Of a stretch of DNA of 33,287 nucleotides, positions 15,741 to 23,853 are shown in pieces. Every line of letters starts with the position of its first letter. The first letter of the stretch is position 1. The translations under genes were made by a program, and so were the position numbers. This stretch comes from a virus. Location of the stretch: IMG/VR virus record IMGVR_UViG_3300045912_000949, positions 1 to 33,287 of that record, one strand, 5' to 3'. The notes beneath the pieces are model-generated. The model made no database searches. It was not told where the DNA came from and worked only from the letters and a program-made list of their open reading frames with translations.

Positions 15741-15850
15741 GCCTGGCCTGTGACTTCTGGTGAACGGGCCTCCCCCGGCAGGCACCTGATTTGGTCCGCC
15801 GATGGTCTGGTAGCGCCTATGCGACCAGAGCACAGGTCAGGCTTCTTTTT
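15741..15850 (+). ncRNA. Candidate structured RNA leader or attenuator before RusA
   Basis: GCCTGGCCTGTG at 15741-15752 pairs with CACAGGTCAGGC at 15831-15842 (12 pairs, one G-U). A further CTGG/CCAG pair is possible inside, and TTCTTTTT follows at 15843-15850. The 78-base interior holds smaller helices. It ends 14 bases before the RusA start. Attenuator or riboswitch-like roles are possible; no known family is recognised. Confidence 0.4.
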
Positions 15851-15864
15851 CGTCAGGACCAAGC

Positions 15865-16314
15865 ATGCTGACTTTGGAACTGCCGTTTCCGCCGAGCCTG
15901 AACCACTACTACCGGCATCTCGGCCACGTGACGCTCATCAGCCGCCGCGGCCGCGCCTACCGCGACTCAGTTGTGGCACTCCTGGCAACGCAAGGGATCA
16001 AGCCGTTGAGCGGGCCGCTGGACCTGGTCGTGGAGCTGTTCCCGCCCGATCGCCGCAAGCGCGATGCGGACAATTTTCACAAGTGCTTGTCGGATGCGCT
16101 GCAGCACGCTGGCGTGTTCCACGACGACAGCCAGGTAGTCCGCCTGGAGATCTCCAAGCACGACCCGGTCAAGGGCGGCAAAGTCATTGTCCGCATTCAG
16201 GAGCGAACCAGCGATGGCCGGCTGGAAGACCTCAGGAGCGCACGCCGGTATCTCAGTCGCGTGATCGAGCAGATCGAGGGGGACACTGGTGCAGATCAGG
16301 CCTTACCAACGTGA
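15865..16314 (+). CDS. rusA: RusA-family Holliday junction resolvase
   Basis: The 149-residue protein has the RusA pattern PFPPSLNHYYRH at the N-terminus, then RRKRDADNFHKCLSDAL and GVFHDDSQV. Asp67, Asp69, Asp88 and Lys73 have the same spacing as the catalytic residues of E. coli RusA (Asp70, Asp72, Asp91, Lys76), so it should cut four-way junctions. AGGA lies 6 bases before the ATG. The last 26 bases overlap the helicase gene. A structured segment lies just upstream. Confidence 0.93.
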   Translation: MLTLELPFPPSLNHYYRHLGHVTLISRRGRAYRDSVVALLATQGIKPLSGPLDLVVELFPPDRRKRDADNFHKCLSDALQHAGVFHDDSQVVRLEISKHDPVKGGKVIVRIQERTSDGRLEDLRSARRYLSRVIEQIEGDTGADQALPT

Positions 16315-18034
16315 AGCCGTCGAAGCCGTCTACGCCTACCTGCGCTCGCACGACGACAACCCGGTCGTCGTCATCCCCACCGCGGGCGGCAAGACGCCGA
16401 TCATGGCGACGATCTGCAAGGACGCGGTGACGCGCTGGGACGGCCGGGTGCTGATCCTGGCCCACGTCAAGGAGCTGCTGGAGCAGGCGGCAGACAAGCT
16501 GCGCCAGGTCTGCTCCGAGGTCCGCTTCGGCGTCTACTCGGCGGGCCTGAAGCGCCGTGACACCGGCCGGGCCGTCATCCTGGCCGGCATCCAGTCGGTC
16601 TACCAGCGCGCCGGCGAGTTGGGGGCGTTCGACCTGGTGTTGGTAGACGAGGCCCATCTCATTCCCCCGGACGGCGAGGGTATGTATCGCCAATTCCTGG
16701 CCGAGGCCAAGGCACTCAACCCGCACCTGCGCGTGATTGGTCTGACGGCCACGCCGTACCGGCTGAAGTCAGGCCTGATCTGCAGCCCGGAACACTTCCT
16801 CAACGCGATCTGCTACGAGGTCGGTGTGCGCGAGCTGATCGTCCAGGGCTACCTCTGCCCGCTGGTCACCAAGGCCGGCAAGGCGCGGGCGGACACCAGC
16901 GGCCTGCACGTGCGCGGCGGTGAGTACGTCGCCGGTGAGGTCGAGGACCTGATGGACGAGGATGCGCTGGTGCGGGCCGCCTGCGCCGAGATCGTCGAGC
17001 ACACGCGCGACCGCCGGGCGGTCTTGATCTTCGCGTCGGGGATCAAGCACGGCGAGCACGTCGTGCGGGCGCTGAAGAAGCAGCATGGCATTGAGTGCGG
17101 CTTCGTCAGCGGCGATACGGCTGATGGCGAACGGGACCGACTGATTGCCAGATTTCGCCAGCAGGAGTGGGCACGCCAGCTTCAGATCGACTTTGGCGCA
17201 AACGCCGCCGAGCCGCTGAAGTATCTGTGCAACGTCAACGTGCTGACCACCGGCTTCGACGCGCCGAATGTTGATTGCGTGGTCTTGTTGCGACCGACGC
17301 TGTCGCCGGGCCTGTACTACCAGATGGTCGGCAGGGGCTTCCGGTTGCACCCCGGCAAGCAGAACTGCCTGGTGCTCGATTTCGGCGGCAACGTGCTGCG
17401 GCACGGCCCGGTAGACGGAATCAAGGTCAAGGAGCGCGACGCCGGAGGCAACGGCCAGGCGCCGGCGAAGGAATGTCCAGAGTGCCACTCGGTCATCTCC
17501 GCCGGCTATGCGCGCTGCCCGGACTGCGGCTATGAGTTCCCACCAGCGGAGCGCGGCAAGCATGACGCCAAGGCCAGCGAAGCCGGCATCCTCTCCGGGC
17601 AGGTGACGATCACCAAGTACGCCGTGCGGGACGTGTACTACGGCGTCCACAAGAAGCGTGACGCACCGGACGACGCCCCGAGGACCATGCGAGTCGATTA
17701 CAAGGTCGGCTGGCATGAATACAAGTCGGAGTGGGTCTGCTTCGAGCACACGGGCTACGCCCGCGCCAAGGCCGTGGCCTGGTGGAAGCAGCGCTCGCAC
17801 GAGCCGGTGCCGGAGACGGCTGAAGAAGCGGTTGCTCTGGCTCAGGCAGGACGCCTGACCACGACGCGCGAGATCACCGTCCGCAGCATCGCCGGAGAGG
17901 ACTTCGACCGGATCATCGGCTACGAGCTGGGCGCCATCCCGCCGCCGCTCGACACCCAAGAGGTGCCTGCGGACGCCATTGACTTCCCGTTCGGCTACAA
18001 CGCGGTCGCCGCGGAGGAGGAAATCCCGTGGTGA
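16289..18034 (+). CDS. SF2 DEAH-box helicase with zinc ribbon
   Basis: The 581-residue protein has the SF2 motifs in order: Q-like start RPYQREAV, motif I PTAGGKT (residues 30-36), DEAH (120-123), LTATPYR, then the second RecA domain with VLTTGFDAPNVD and motif VI QMVGRGFR. A four-Cys zinc ribbon CPECHSV...CPDCG follows near residues 392-408. The C-terminal part is of unknown fold. It resembles the RecG/UvsW-like helicases common in phage recombination modules. The start is GTG at 16289 with GAGGGGG upstream, inside the end of the RusA gene. Confidence 0.92.
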   Translation: MQIRPYQREAVEAVYAYLRSHDDNPVVVIPTAGGKTPIMATICKDAVTRWDGRVLILAHVKELLEQAADKLRQVCSEVRFGVYSAGLKRRDTGRAVILAGIQSVYQRAGELGAFDLVLVDEAHLIPPDGEGMYRQFLAEAKALNPHLRVIGLTATPYRLKSGLICSPEHFLNAICYEVGVRELIVQGYLCPLVTKAGKARADTSGLHVRGGEYVAGEVEDLMDEDALVRAACAEIVEHTRDRRAVLIFASGIKHGEHVVRALKKQHGIECGFVSGDTADGERDRLIARFRQQEWARQLQIDFGANAAEPLKYLCNVNVLTTGFDAPNVDCVVLLRPTLSPGLYYQMVGRGFRLHPGKQNCLVLDFGGNVLRHGPVDGIKVKERDAGGNGQAPAKECPECHSVISAGYARCPDCGYEFPPAERGKHDAKASEAGILSGQVTITKYAVRDVYYGVHKKRDAPDDAPRTMRVDYKVGWHEYKSEWVCFEHTGYARAKAVAWWKQRSHEPVPETAEEAVALAQAGRLTTTREITVRSIAGEDFDRIIGYELGAIPPPLDTQEVPADAIDFPFGYNAVAAEEEIPW

Positions 18035-20127
18035 CCCCTGGCGAACTGCTGACGGCTGCTCTCCGCTATGCCGAGCTGCGCTACCGGGTCTTCCCCTGCG
18101 CGCCTTCCGGTAAAGCGCCGCTGACCGAACACGGCTTCCATGACGCCACGAGCAATGCCGAGCAGATCGAGCGCTGGTGGACACAACATCCGAGCGCCAA
18201 TATCGGCATCCCGACCGAAGGCTTGCTGGTCATCGACATCGACGGCGACGGCAACCTCTGGCCCGGCGACCCGGAACGCAGCGCTTCCCTGGCCCAGACC
18301 GGCGCCGTGAGCCTGACGCCGCGCGGCGGGCGGCATTACCTCTTTCGCCGGCGAGGGGGCAAAGCGTGGAAGTGTTCGACCGGCAAACTGGCAGCGAGCG
18401 TCGATGTTCGCACCGACGGCGGCTACATCGTCGTGCCGCCCAGCCGAACTGCACACGGCGACTACCGCTGGGCGCCGGGCCTGGAACTCGACGAGCCGCC
18501 CGAACGCCTCCCCGAGCCGCCGGCGTGGTTGATCGCGGAACTCGACGCACTGACGACGACGCCCAACCCGTGGGTCAACGGAACGGGCACCATCGCGGCC
18601 AGCGGGGGTGAAGCGAACTCGATCCCGGAACATCACCGCAACGTGGCCCTGGCGCGCCTCGCCGGCACGATGCGCCGCGTCGGCATGACGCGGTCGGAAA
18701 TCCTGGCGGCGCTGTGCCAGGTCAACGACGACCGCTGCCGGCCGAGGCTTGAGCCGGCCGAGGTGGAGCGTATCGCCACAAGCGTCGCCCGGTACGAACC
18801 CGACCAGATCGCGACCGCGATGGCCGAGGGGCACTGGGACCAGCTCATGGTCGAGGCGTCGCCGCTCGTTCCAGTCAGCCTGGCTGACCTGATGGCACGC
18901 TATCCCGAACTGCGGCCGCCGGTGATCCACGGCCTGCTGCGTCGGGGCGAGACGATGAACGTCATCGCATCGCCAAAGACTGGGAAGTCTTGGATGGTCA
19001 CTGACCTGGCCCTGGCCGTCGCCACGGGACGACCCTGGCTCGACACGTTCGCGTGCGAAGCTGGCGACGTGCTCATCATCGACAACGAGCTGCATGGCGA
19101 GACTTCAGCCAACAGAATCCCCAGGGTCGCGGCCGCGCGGCAGATCGGCCTCAGTGAAGTTGGACAGCGCGTCTTCGTGCAGAACCTGCGGGGCCACTGG
19201 CAGGACATCTTCTCGCTGGGGCCATACTTCCGGTCGCTGGAGCCGGGGCGGTTCCAGGTGATCATCCTCGACGCGATGTACCGCTTCATGCCTCGCGAGA
19301 TGGACGAGAACGACAACGGCACGATGGCCAACGTTTACAACGCCATTGATCGCTACGCCGACTTGCTCGGCTGCTGCTTCGTGCTGATCCACCACACCAG
19401 CAAGGGCAATCAGTCGGGCAAGGCGATCACCGATGTGGGCGCCGGCGCCGGCAGCCAGAGTCGGGCGACCGACACGCACCTCGTCCTGCGTCCGCACGAG
19501 GAGGACGACGTGGTCGTGCTGGAAGCGGCCGTGCGTTCCTGGCCGCCAGTGACGCCCAGGTGCTTGCGCTGGGCCTTCCCCGTGTGGACGCCGGCCGACG
19601 ACCTCGATCCGACGCTGCTGCGGAGCGAGCAGCCGAAGCGAGCGCGCAAAGAGAAGACCGAACCGGAGTGGACTGTCGAGCGGTTCGTGACGGCGTTCGT
19701 CAGCTACGAGCCGAAGCTGCTCGACGCGATCCTGGTGACTGCAAATGAAAGCGGCATCAACGATTTCAAGGTCAAAGTTCTTCTGCGGAAGGCTGAAGCG
19801 ATTGGGCGTGTGTATCGGTGGGACATGGGACGTGGCCGACTCGGCTATGCCACGCAAGCGCCGCCACACGAGCAAGCGGTGCAAGACGTTGATGCCCAGA
19901 CAAGCAAGCGTGCTGTTCTTGAGCTACTTCGCTCGAACCCGGAATTGACGACCCGCCAGGTCGCGGAACAGTGCAGCGTATCGGTGCGTTGGGTGCAACG
20001 GTTGAGGAAGAACGTAGCCGACGACCCGGCGGTGCGAACCGGCGAACTCAACGAGTTCGCTGCGAACTGCTCACCGCCGAGTTCGCAGGGGAGTTCGCCT
20101 CGCAACTCTAACGAAGATGAAGACTAA
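18028..20127 (+). CDS. Primase-polymerase fused to RecA-like helicase (RepA-type)
   Basis: The 699-residue replication protein has an N-terminal AEP prim-pol domain with Asp70 and Asp72 (VIDIDGDG), His103 (GGRHYLF) and the VDVRTDGGYIVVPPS segment near 125. A PriCT-type helical domain spans about 200-258. A RecA-fold ATPase then begins, with Walker A ASPKTGKS (314-321), Walker B VIILDAM (411-417) and IHHTSKG. A helix-turn-helix (LTTRQVAEQCSVSVRWVQRL) lies near residue 645. Start GTG at 18028 follows GGAGGAGG and overlaps the helicase end by 7 bases. The last 30 codons contain the iteron-like sites, so codon choice there serves DNA signals. Confidence 0.93.
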   Translation: MVTPGELLTAALRYAELRYRVFPCAPSGKAPLTEHGFHDATSNAEQIERWWTQHPSANIGIPTEGLLVIDIDGDGNLWPGDPERSASLAQTGAVSLTPRGGRHYLFRRRGGKAWKCSTGKLAASVDVRTDGGYIVVPPSRTAHGDYRWAPGLELDEPPERLPEPPAWLIAELDALTTTPNPWVNGTGTIAASGGEANSIPEHHRNVALARLAGTMRRVGMTRSEILAALCQVNDDRCRPRLEPAEVERIATSVARYEPDQIATAMAEGHWDQLMVEASPLVPVSLADLMARYPELRPPVIHGLLRRGETMNVIASPKTGKSWMVTDLALAVATGRPWLDTFACEAGDVLIIDNELHGETSANRIPRVAAARQIGLSEVGQRVFVQNLRGHWQDIFSLGPYFRSLEPGRFQVIILDAMYRFMPREMDENDNGTMANVYNAIDRYADLLGCCFVLIHHTSKGNQSGKAITDVGAGAGSQSRATDTHLVLRPHEEDDVVVLEAAVRSWPPVTPRCLRWAFPVWTPADDLDPTLLRSEQPKRARKEKTEPEWTVERFVTAFVSYEPKLLDAILVTANESGINDFKVKVLLRKAEAIGRVYRWDMGRGRLGYATQAPPHEQAVQDVDAQTSKRAVLELLRSNPELTTRQVAEQCSVSVRWVQRLRKNVADDPAVRTGELNEFAANCSPPSSQGSSPRNSNEDED

Positions 20128-20248
20128 TGACAAAAACGAACTGCGAACTCGTGCGCGCGAGAAAAACCCCCCATACCCCCCTGCGTGCGGGCGGCCCAAA
20201 GGCCGCCGCACGCGGGCAGGGCGAACCAGTTCGCAGCCGCGAGTTCGC
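20034..20248. other. Iteron-like cluster, candidate replication origin
   Basis: GCGAAC occurs at 20034, 20042, 20062, 20143 and 20221, and its complement GTTCGC at 20055, 20081, 20093, 20229 and 20243. Ten copies lie within 215 bases. Several pair as inverted repeats: GCGAACTCAACGAGTTCGC at 20042-20060, and GCGAAC-CA-GTTCGC at 20221-20234. The cluster spans the end of the primase gene and the following non-coding stretch, as in lambda's origin inside gene O. Confidence 0.6.
20180..20216 (+). other. Strong GC-rich hairpin in the origin region
   Basis: Arms 20180-20196 and 20201-20216 form about 15 base pairs with one bulged G and a 4-base loop at 20197-20200. No T run follows, so it is a poor intrinsic terminator. 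It sits between two groups of the iteron-like sites. The 20128-20505 stretch otherwise holds C runs and pentamer array 2, with no gene I can support. Confidence 0.5.
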
Positions 20249-20383
20249 ACCCTGGTCGCGTAGGTACTACCGGAACGGAACAAAAAAATCGACCGCCGCG
20301 GGAACAGCCGCCAACTTGAGGACAGTTTTATTTCCGGGTCCGAACTTTTGGCAACGACCACTTGGTTAACTCGGCGTGTCCAG

Positions 20384-20438
20384 GCGCGGCTAGACCGGGC
20401 ATGGCGCGGCGCGGCAAGGCAAGGCGCGGCATGGCCAA
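20384..20438 (+). repeat. Degenerate pentamer array GCNNG, array 2
   Basis: Eleven consecutive 5-base units follow the same loose pattern as array 1: GCGCG, GCTAG, ACCGG, GCATG, GCGCG, GCGCG, GCAAG, GCAAG, GCGCG, GCATG and GCCAA. The array ends 67 bases before the methyltransferase start. Confidence 0.65.
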
Positions 20439-20505
20439 GGGGCCGGGGCGGAGGCCGTTATGGCACCGCCCGGCCCGGTTTTTCCCGAACGGAAAGAGGT
20501 GTCCC

Positions 20506-21810
20506 ATGCAGATCGAGTTCTGGCCCATCGAGCGGGTGCGCGAGTACGAGCGGAATCCCCGCTGCAATGACCAGGCTGTCGCTGCCGTGGCGGCTAGCAT
20601 CCAGGAATTCGGCTTCAAGGTGCCGGTGGTGGTGGACCGAGAGGGCGTGCTCATCGCCGGCCACACGCGGCTGAAGGCGGCTCGCCAGCTGGGTCTGACC
20701 GAGGTACCAGTCATCCGGGCCGATGACCTGACGCCGGAGCAGGTCGCCGCCTTCCGGCTGGCGGACAACAAGCTGCACGAGCTTTCGACGTGGGACTTCG
20801 AGTTGTTGCCGCTGGAACTGGAAGCGGTCCAGGCGTTTGGCTACGACCTGGGTCTGCTCGGCTTCGACCAGGACGAGCTGGCCAGGCTGCTCGACCCCGG
20901 CGTCAAGGACGGCCTGTGCGACCCCGACGAGGTGCCCGAACCGCCCGATGAAGCGGTCACCAAGCCGGGTGACCTCTGGCTCCTCGGCGAACATCGTCTG
21001 CTTTGCGGCGACAGCGGCAAGGCCGAGGATGTGGACCGACTGCTGGGCGGCGCGCCGATTCACCTGGTCAACACCGATCCTCCTTACAACGTGAAGGTCG
21101 AGCCAAGGAGCAACAATGCCATCGCGGCCGGCCTGTCATCGTTCGGCGAGTCCAACACCCAGCCGCAGAACCATCATCAGTCCTTCGATGTCGCGCGTCA
21201 GGGGCCAAAGGCACCGACGCACAAGAAGCTGCGGCCCAAGGACCGGCCCCTGGCCAACGATTTCGTCTCCGAGGAAGCGTTCGACCAGATGCTGCACGCC
21301 TGGTTCGGCAACCTCGCCCGCGTGCTGCTGCCGGGCCGGGGGTTCTACATCTGGGGCGGCTACGCGAACCTCGGCAACTACCCGCCGGTGCTGAAGGCGC
21401 ACGGGCTTTACTTTTCCCAAGGCATCGTTTGGGACAAGCAGCATCCGGTGCTGACGAGAAAAGACTTCATGGGTTGCTTTGAGCTCGCGTTCTACGGCTG
21501 GAAAGAAGGCGCTGCCCATCAGTTCTTCGGGCCGAACAACGCGACTGACCTGTGGCATGTCAAAAAGGTCAATCCCCAAAACATGATCCATTTGACTGAG
21601 AAGCCCGTCGAGCTGGCCGTGCGCGCGATGCAGTATTCATCGCGGGCCGGCGAGAACGTGATCGATCTGTTCGGCGGCAGCGGTTCGACGCTGATCGCCG
21701 CCGAGCAGACCGGCCGCAAGGCGTTCCTGATGGAGCTGGACCCGCTCTACTGCGACGTCATCGTCCAGCGCTTCGAGCAGTTCACGGGCAAGAAGGCAGA
21801 GAGGAGGTAA
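20506..21810 (+). CDS. ParB-like nuclease domain fused to DNA methyltransferase
   Basis: The 434-residue protein has an N-terminal ParB/sulfiredoxin-type domain (about 1-110), with NPRCNDQAVAAVAASIQEFG and the motif VLIAGHTRLKAARQLG. It is followed by an amino-methyltransferase. The DPPY motif (NTDPPYNV, near residue 190) precedes the AdoMet-binding motif DLFGGSGST near 390, so it is a beta-class enzyme (adenine-N6 or cytosine-N4). No restriction endonuclease is adjacent, so a solo phage methylase for genome protection or regulation is likely. The ATG at 20506 follows AGAGGTG; upstream in-frame codons are the pentamer array and are not coding. The target site is unknown. Confidence 0.93.
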   Translation: MQIEFWPIERVREYERNPRCNDQAVAAVAASIQEFGFKVPVVVDREGVLIAGHTRLKAARQLGLTEVPVIRADDLTPEQVAAFRLADNKLHELSTWDFELLPLELEAVQAFGYDLGLLGFDQDELARLLDPGVKDGLCDPDEVPEPPDEAVTKPGDLWLLGEHRLLCGDSGKAEDVDRLLGGAPIHLVNTDPPYNVKVEPRSNNAIAAGLSSFGESNTQPQNHHQSFDVARQGPKAPTHKKLRPKDRPLANDFVSEEAFDQMLHAWFGNLARVLLPGRGFYIWGGYANLGNYPPVLKAHGLYFSQGIVWDKQHPVLTRKDFMGCFELAFYGWKEGAAHQFFGPNNATDLWHVKKVNPQNMIHLTEKPVELAVRAMQYSSRAGENVIDLFGGSGSTLIAAEQTGRKAFLMELDPLYCDVIVQRFEQFTGKKAERR

Positions 21811-21815
21811 ACCGC

Positions 21816-22205
21816 ATGCGCGACTACACGCTGCATGATTCCGGCGAGCGCCAGCAGTTTGCGACCGGGGCAGTGCGGGACCGGCAAGCCGGCAAGGGTC
21901 GGTTCGACTTGCTTCCCGCGCTGGCCGTGATCCGCGTGGCGCGGCACTTCGAGAAAGGCGCGGCCAAGTACGGCGACCGCAACTGGGAGCAGGGTATCCC
22001 GCTGAGCCGCTTTGTGGACTCGGCCCTGCGCCATCTGTTCGCTTACCTGGCGGGCCGTGACGACGAGGACCATCTCGTGGCGGCTGCCTGGAACTTGCTG
22101 GCGGCGCTGGAGACGGACGCGCGAGCGGACGCTGGCCGGCTGCCAGGAACACTGATCGACATCGGTCCTCGACGGCCAAACGGGACGAAGGAGACGGAAG
22201 CATGA
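21816..22205 (+). CDS. DUF5664 (dATP/dGTP diphosphohydrolase N-terminal-like) protein
   Basis: The 129-residue protein has the DUF5664 pattern GKGRFDLLPALAVIRVARHFEKGAAKYGDRNWEQGIPLSRF followed by DSALRHLFAYLAGRDDEDHLVAAAWNLL. The His and Glu-Asp-His residues sit in the metal-binding helices of this MazG/HD-type fold. Members control nucleotide pools in phages. The Shine-Dalgarno sequence GAGGAGG overlaps the end of the methyltransferase gene. The stop overlaps the next ATG as ATGA. Confidence 0.88.
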   Translation: MRDYTLHDSGERQQFATGAVRDRQAGKGRFDLLPALAVIRVARHFEKGAAKYGDRNWEQGIPLSRFVDSALRHLFAYLAGRDDEDHLVAAAWNLLAALETDARADAGRLPGTLIDIGPRRPNGTKETEA

Positions 22206-22645
22206 TCTACCTTGCCTCTCCGTATTCTCATCCCGACCCGTCAGTCCGCGAGGAACGATTCCGCGCGGCCTGTCGTGCGGCGGCAGCGCTGTTCCGCGCC
22301 GGCCATTTCTTGATCTCACCCATCGCCCACAGCCATGTGCTGGTGGAGCATGGCTTGCCCGGCGATTGGACCTTCTGGCAACGTTTCGATCGCGCGCTGT
22401 TGGCGCGCTGTGACGCGCTCTTTGTGCTGATGCTCGACGGCTGGGAGGAGAGCGTCGGCGTGCAGGCGGAAATCCGCATCGCGCGGGAGTTGGGCAAGCC
22501 GGTGCGGTATCTGGCCCCGGACTTGGCCCCCGTTTCGCCCCCGTTCGCCCACGTCGCGTCCGGTTGCCGTGAGGCGGACCGGACGCCAACCGGGGCCTAC
22601 CGCTCGCCCGCGTTGGCCCACGTTGCGCCGGAGGTGCCGGGATGA
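22202..22645 (+). CDS. DUF1937 (nucleoside deoxyribosyltransferase-like) protein
   Basis: The 147-residue protein starts MIYLASPYSHPDPSVREERF, has FLISPIAHSHVLVEHGLPGDW and then DALFVLMLDGWEESVGVQAEI. These are the DUF1937 signature segments, a Rossmann-like fold related to nucleoside 2-deoxyribosyltransferases. The conserved Asp and Glu of the GWxxSxGxxxE stretch are present. The last 40 residues are Pro/Arg-rich and unlike the family core. It ends the rightward early operon; a strong hairpin follows 20 bases on. Confidence 0.85.
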   Translation: MIYLASPYSHPDPSVREERFRAACRAAAALFRAGHFLISPIAHSHVLVEHGLPGDWTFWQRFDRALLARCDALFVLMLDGWEESVGVQAEIRIARELGKPVRYLAPDLAPVSPPFAHVASGCREADRTPTGAYRSPALAHVAPEVPG

Positions 22646-22655
22646 ATCACGCGAC

Positions 22656-22685
22656 CAATAAGAAGAGACCCCGCTGGGGGGTCTC
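22656..22685 (-). terminator. Intrinsic terminator of the leftward accessory operon
   Basis: GAGACCCC at 22665-22672 and GGGGTCTC at 22678-22685 form an 8-bp stem with a 5-base loop. Read leftward it is followed by CTTCTTATT. It ends the operon that begins at 25479. Read rightward no T run follows. Confidence 0.8.
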
Positions 22686-22711
22686 ACGGGCGATGGGGTT
22701 GTTGGAGCCGG

Positions 22712-23062
22712 CTACGCTTCCGCGTCCGGCTGGTTCGGATCGTAGATGGTGCCACAGCTCGTGCAGCGCACCTTCTCGTCGTCTTGCCAGACCAGATGGT
22801 CGATGTCGTCCTCGCCGCAGTGCGGGCACGCCGGGCCGGGCGGCGTCCAGTCGTCCCGACTTTGCCAGATGTCGTGAATCGCCATCGCCGCCAGCATGCC
22901 GACCATCAGGTGTTCACGCTCGTCCATGTCGGCCAAGCGGCCCGTCGCGCAATCGCGGAACAACTCGATCTGATCATCCGGTTCCATGCGGTCGAGCGCC
23001 GTCCGCAGTTCGGCTCGCGTCTGGTCGATGTGGGCCATCAGCTTCAGAACTTCGCGGTCCAT
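22712..23062 (-). CDS. Zinc-ribbon protein of unknown function
   Basis: The 116-residue acidic protein has a helical N-terminal half (MDREVLKLMAHIDQTRAEL...). Its C-terminal zinc ribbon has CPHCG and CTSCG about 20 residues apart. It is the last gene of the leftward accessory operon. GGAGG lies 5 bases before the ATG and 14 bases separate it from the HARE-HTH gene. It could bind nucleic acid or a protein partner; nothing more specific is visible. Confidence 0.8.
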   Translation of the reverse strand: MDREVLKLMAHIDQTRAELRTALDRMEPDDQIELFRDCATGRLADMDEREHLMVGMLAAMAIHDIWQSRDDWTPPGPACPHCGEDDIDHLVWQDDEKVRCTSCGTIYDPNQPDAEA

Positions 23063-23076
23063 CGTGGCCTCCGTTT

Positions 23077-23592
23077 CTACTTGGCCAGCGCGAACTTGCC
23101 GCGCTCGCTCTTGACGAACCTCGACTCTTTGGCCTTGGTCGTGATCTCGCGCGCGATGGCGGAGTACAGCGTGCGGTCAGGCGTGGCACCGCCAGGGCTG
23201 GTCCAGTAGCCCTTGGCGGCCATCGCCTCGATCATCTCCTGGCAGGTCATCGCCTGGCCGTTCTCGCCCAGCACCCTGGCGGCGGCGTCCAGGCAGCCGA
23301 GCTTCTTCGCCTTGGCCTCACCGTTGGCCTCGGGCTTGGGCTTGCCCTTCGGCGTCTTCTTTTTGTTGCCGTCGGTCGGGGCTTGGACCTCAGGCTGGAC
23401 CTGGGCCGAGCCGTTGCGGTTGGCCGGGCAGCGCAGGCGCTGGGCGCTCTTGATGCGGACCTTTTTGTCGGTCAGCAGGTTGGTCGCGTCCCAGCCGCCG
23501 TGCGTGTTCTCGGCGTCGATGCGCACTGGAACGACCTCGTCGCTGACCTTGGCCAGGTACGTTCCGCCGATCTTGATCTCGTCCTTCTTCAT
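23077..23592 (-). CDS. HARE-HTH domain protein
   Basis: The 171-residue protein (MKKDEIKIGGTYLAKVSD...) has a small N-terminal beta part, a basic Pro/Lys linker (NKKKTPKGKPKPE) and a C-terminal HARE-HTH (HB1/ASXL) domain, LDAAARVLGENGQAMTCQEM to the FVKSERGKFAL end. HARE-HTH domains often read modified DNA. The ATG at 23592 is chosen because GGAG lies 7 bases before it; in-frame upstream codons come from the hairpin leader. It lies in the amidoligase operon. Confidence 0.85.
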   Translation of the reverse strand: MKKDEIKIGGTYLAKVSDEVVPVRIDAENTHGGWDATNLLTDKKVRIKSAQRLRCPANRNGSAQVQPEVQAPTDGNKKKTPKGKPKPEANGEAKAKKLGCLDAAARVLGENGQAMTCQEMIEAMAAKGYWTSPGGATPDRTLYSAIAREITTKAKESRFVKSERGKFALAK

Positions 23593-23624
23593 GGTGAATC
23601 TCCTCACTGGAGGTTGCGATGGAT

Positions 23625-23694
23625 TGGCTGCCATCCTCAGGCGGCGGGAACCACCCGCCGCGACGCTGCGGACCTGGCCCGCAGCGTTTCGGCT
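23625..23694 (-). repeat. Two-hairpin leader, copy A
   Basis: Read leftward, this 70-base segment starts right after a TGA stop. It holds hairpin I (arms ACGCTGCGG/CCGCAGCGT, 23663-23687) and hairpin II (arms GCGGCGGG/CCCGCCGC, 23641-23661). Hairpin II lies 48 bases before the HARE-HTH ATG. A copy at 23886-23949 has the same layout. Confidence 0.75.
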
Positions 23695-23853
23695 TCACTC
23701 CGAAAACCAGCCGGCGAACTCTTCCAGTGCGGTGTCGGCGCCGCGGCGCGAAGCCTCGGCTTCGACGGCCTCCTTCTTCTCTTTCCAGGAGCCCGGCTGC
23801 GACACCAGCTTTTCGAGCAGTTCGCAGAAGATGTCCCAGTCCTTCTCGGTCAT
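23695..23853 (-). CDS. Possible separate 52-residue protein
   Basis: An internal ATG at 23853 begins MTEKDWDIFCELLEKLVSQP, a wholly helical acidic peptide ending EEFAGWFSE. AGGGAG lies about 8 bases upstream and leader copy B lies 48 bases before this ATG, exactly as copy A lies before the HARE-HTH start. It may be translated alone. It is also in frame with the glutamine amidotransferase gene, so it could be only that protein's C-terminal tail. Confidence 0.55.
   Translation of the reverse strand: MTEKDWDIFCELLEKLVSQPGSWKEKKEAVEAEASRRGADTALEEFAGWFSE

Noticed and set aside
15741-15850. tRNA-like gene before RusA
   Set aside because: A GGTAGCGCC stretch recalls a D-arm, but there is no T-arm consensus, no anticodon stem of correct size, and the outer stem is 12 bp.
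20127-20369. Possible 80-residue gene starting in a TAATG overlap with the primase stop
   Set aside because: The frame is made of the iteron-like sites, C runs and the strong hairpin. There is no clear Shine-Dalgarno sequence, and the product looks non-protein-like (many Arg, Gly and Pro without order).
20362-20505. In-frame N-terminal extension of the methyltransferase
   Set aside because: The extra 48 codons translate the pentamer array; the ATG at 20506 has AGAGGTG upstream and begins the ParB-like domain.
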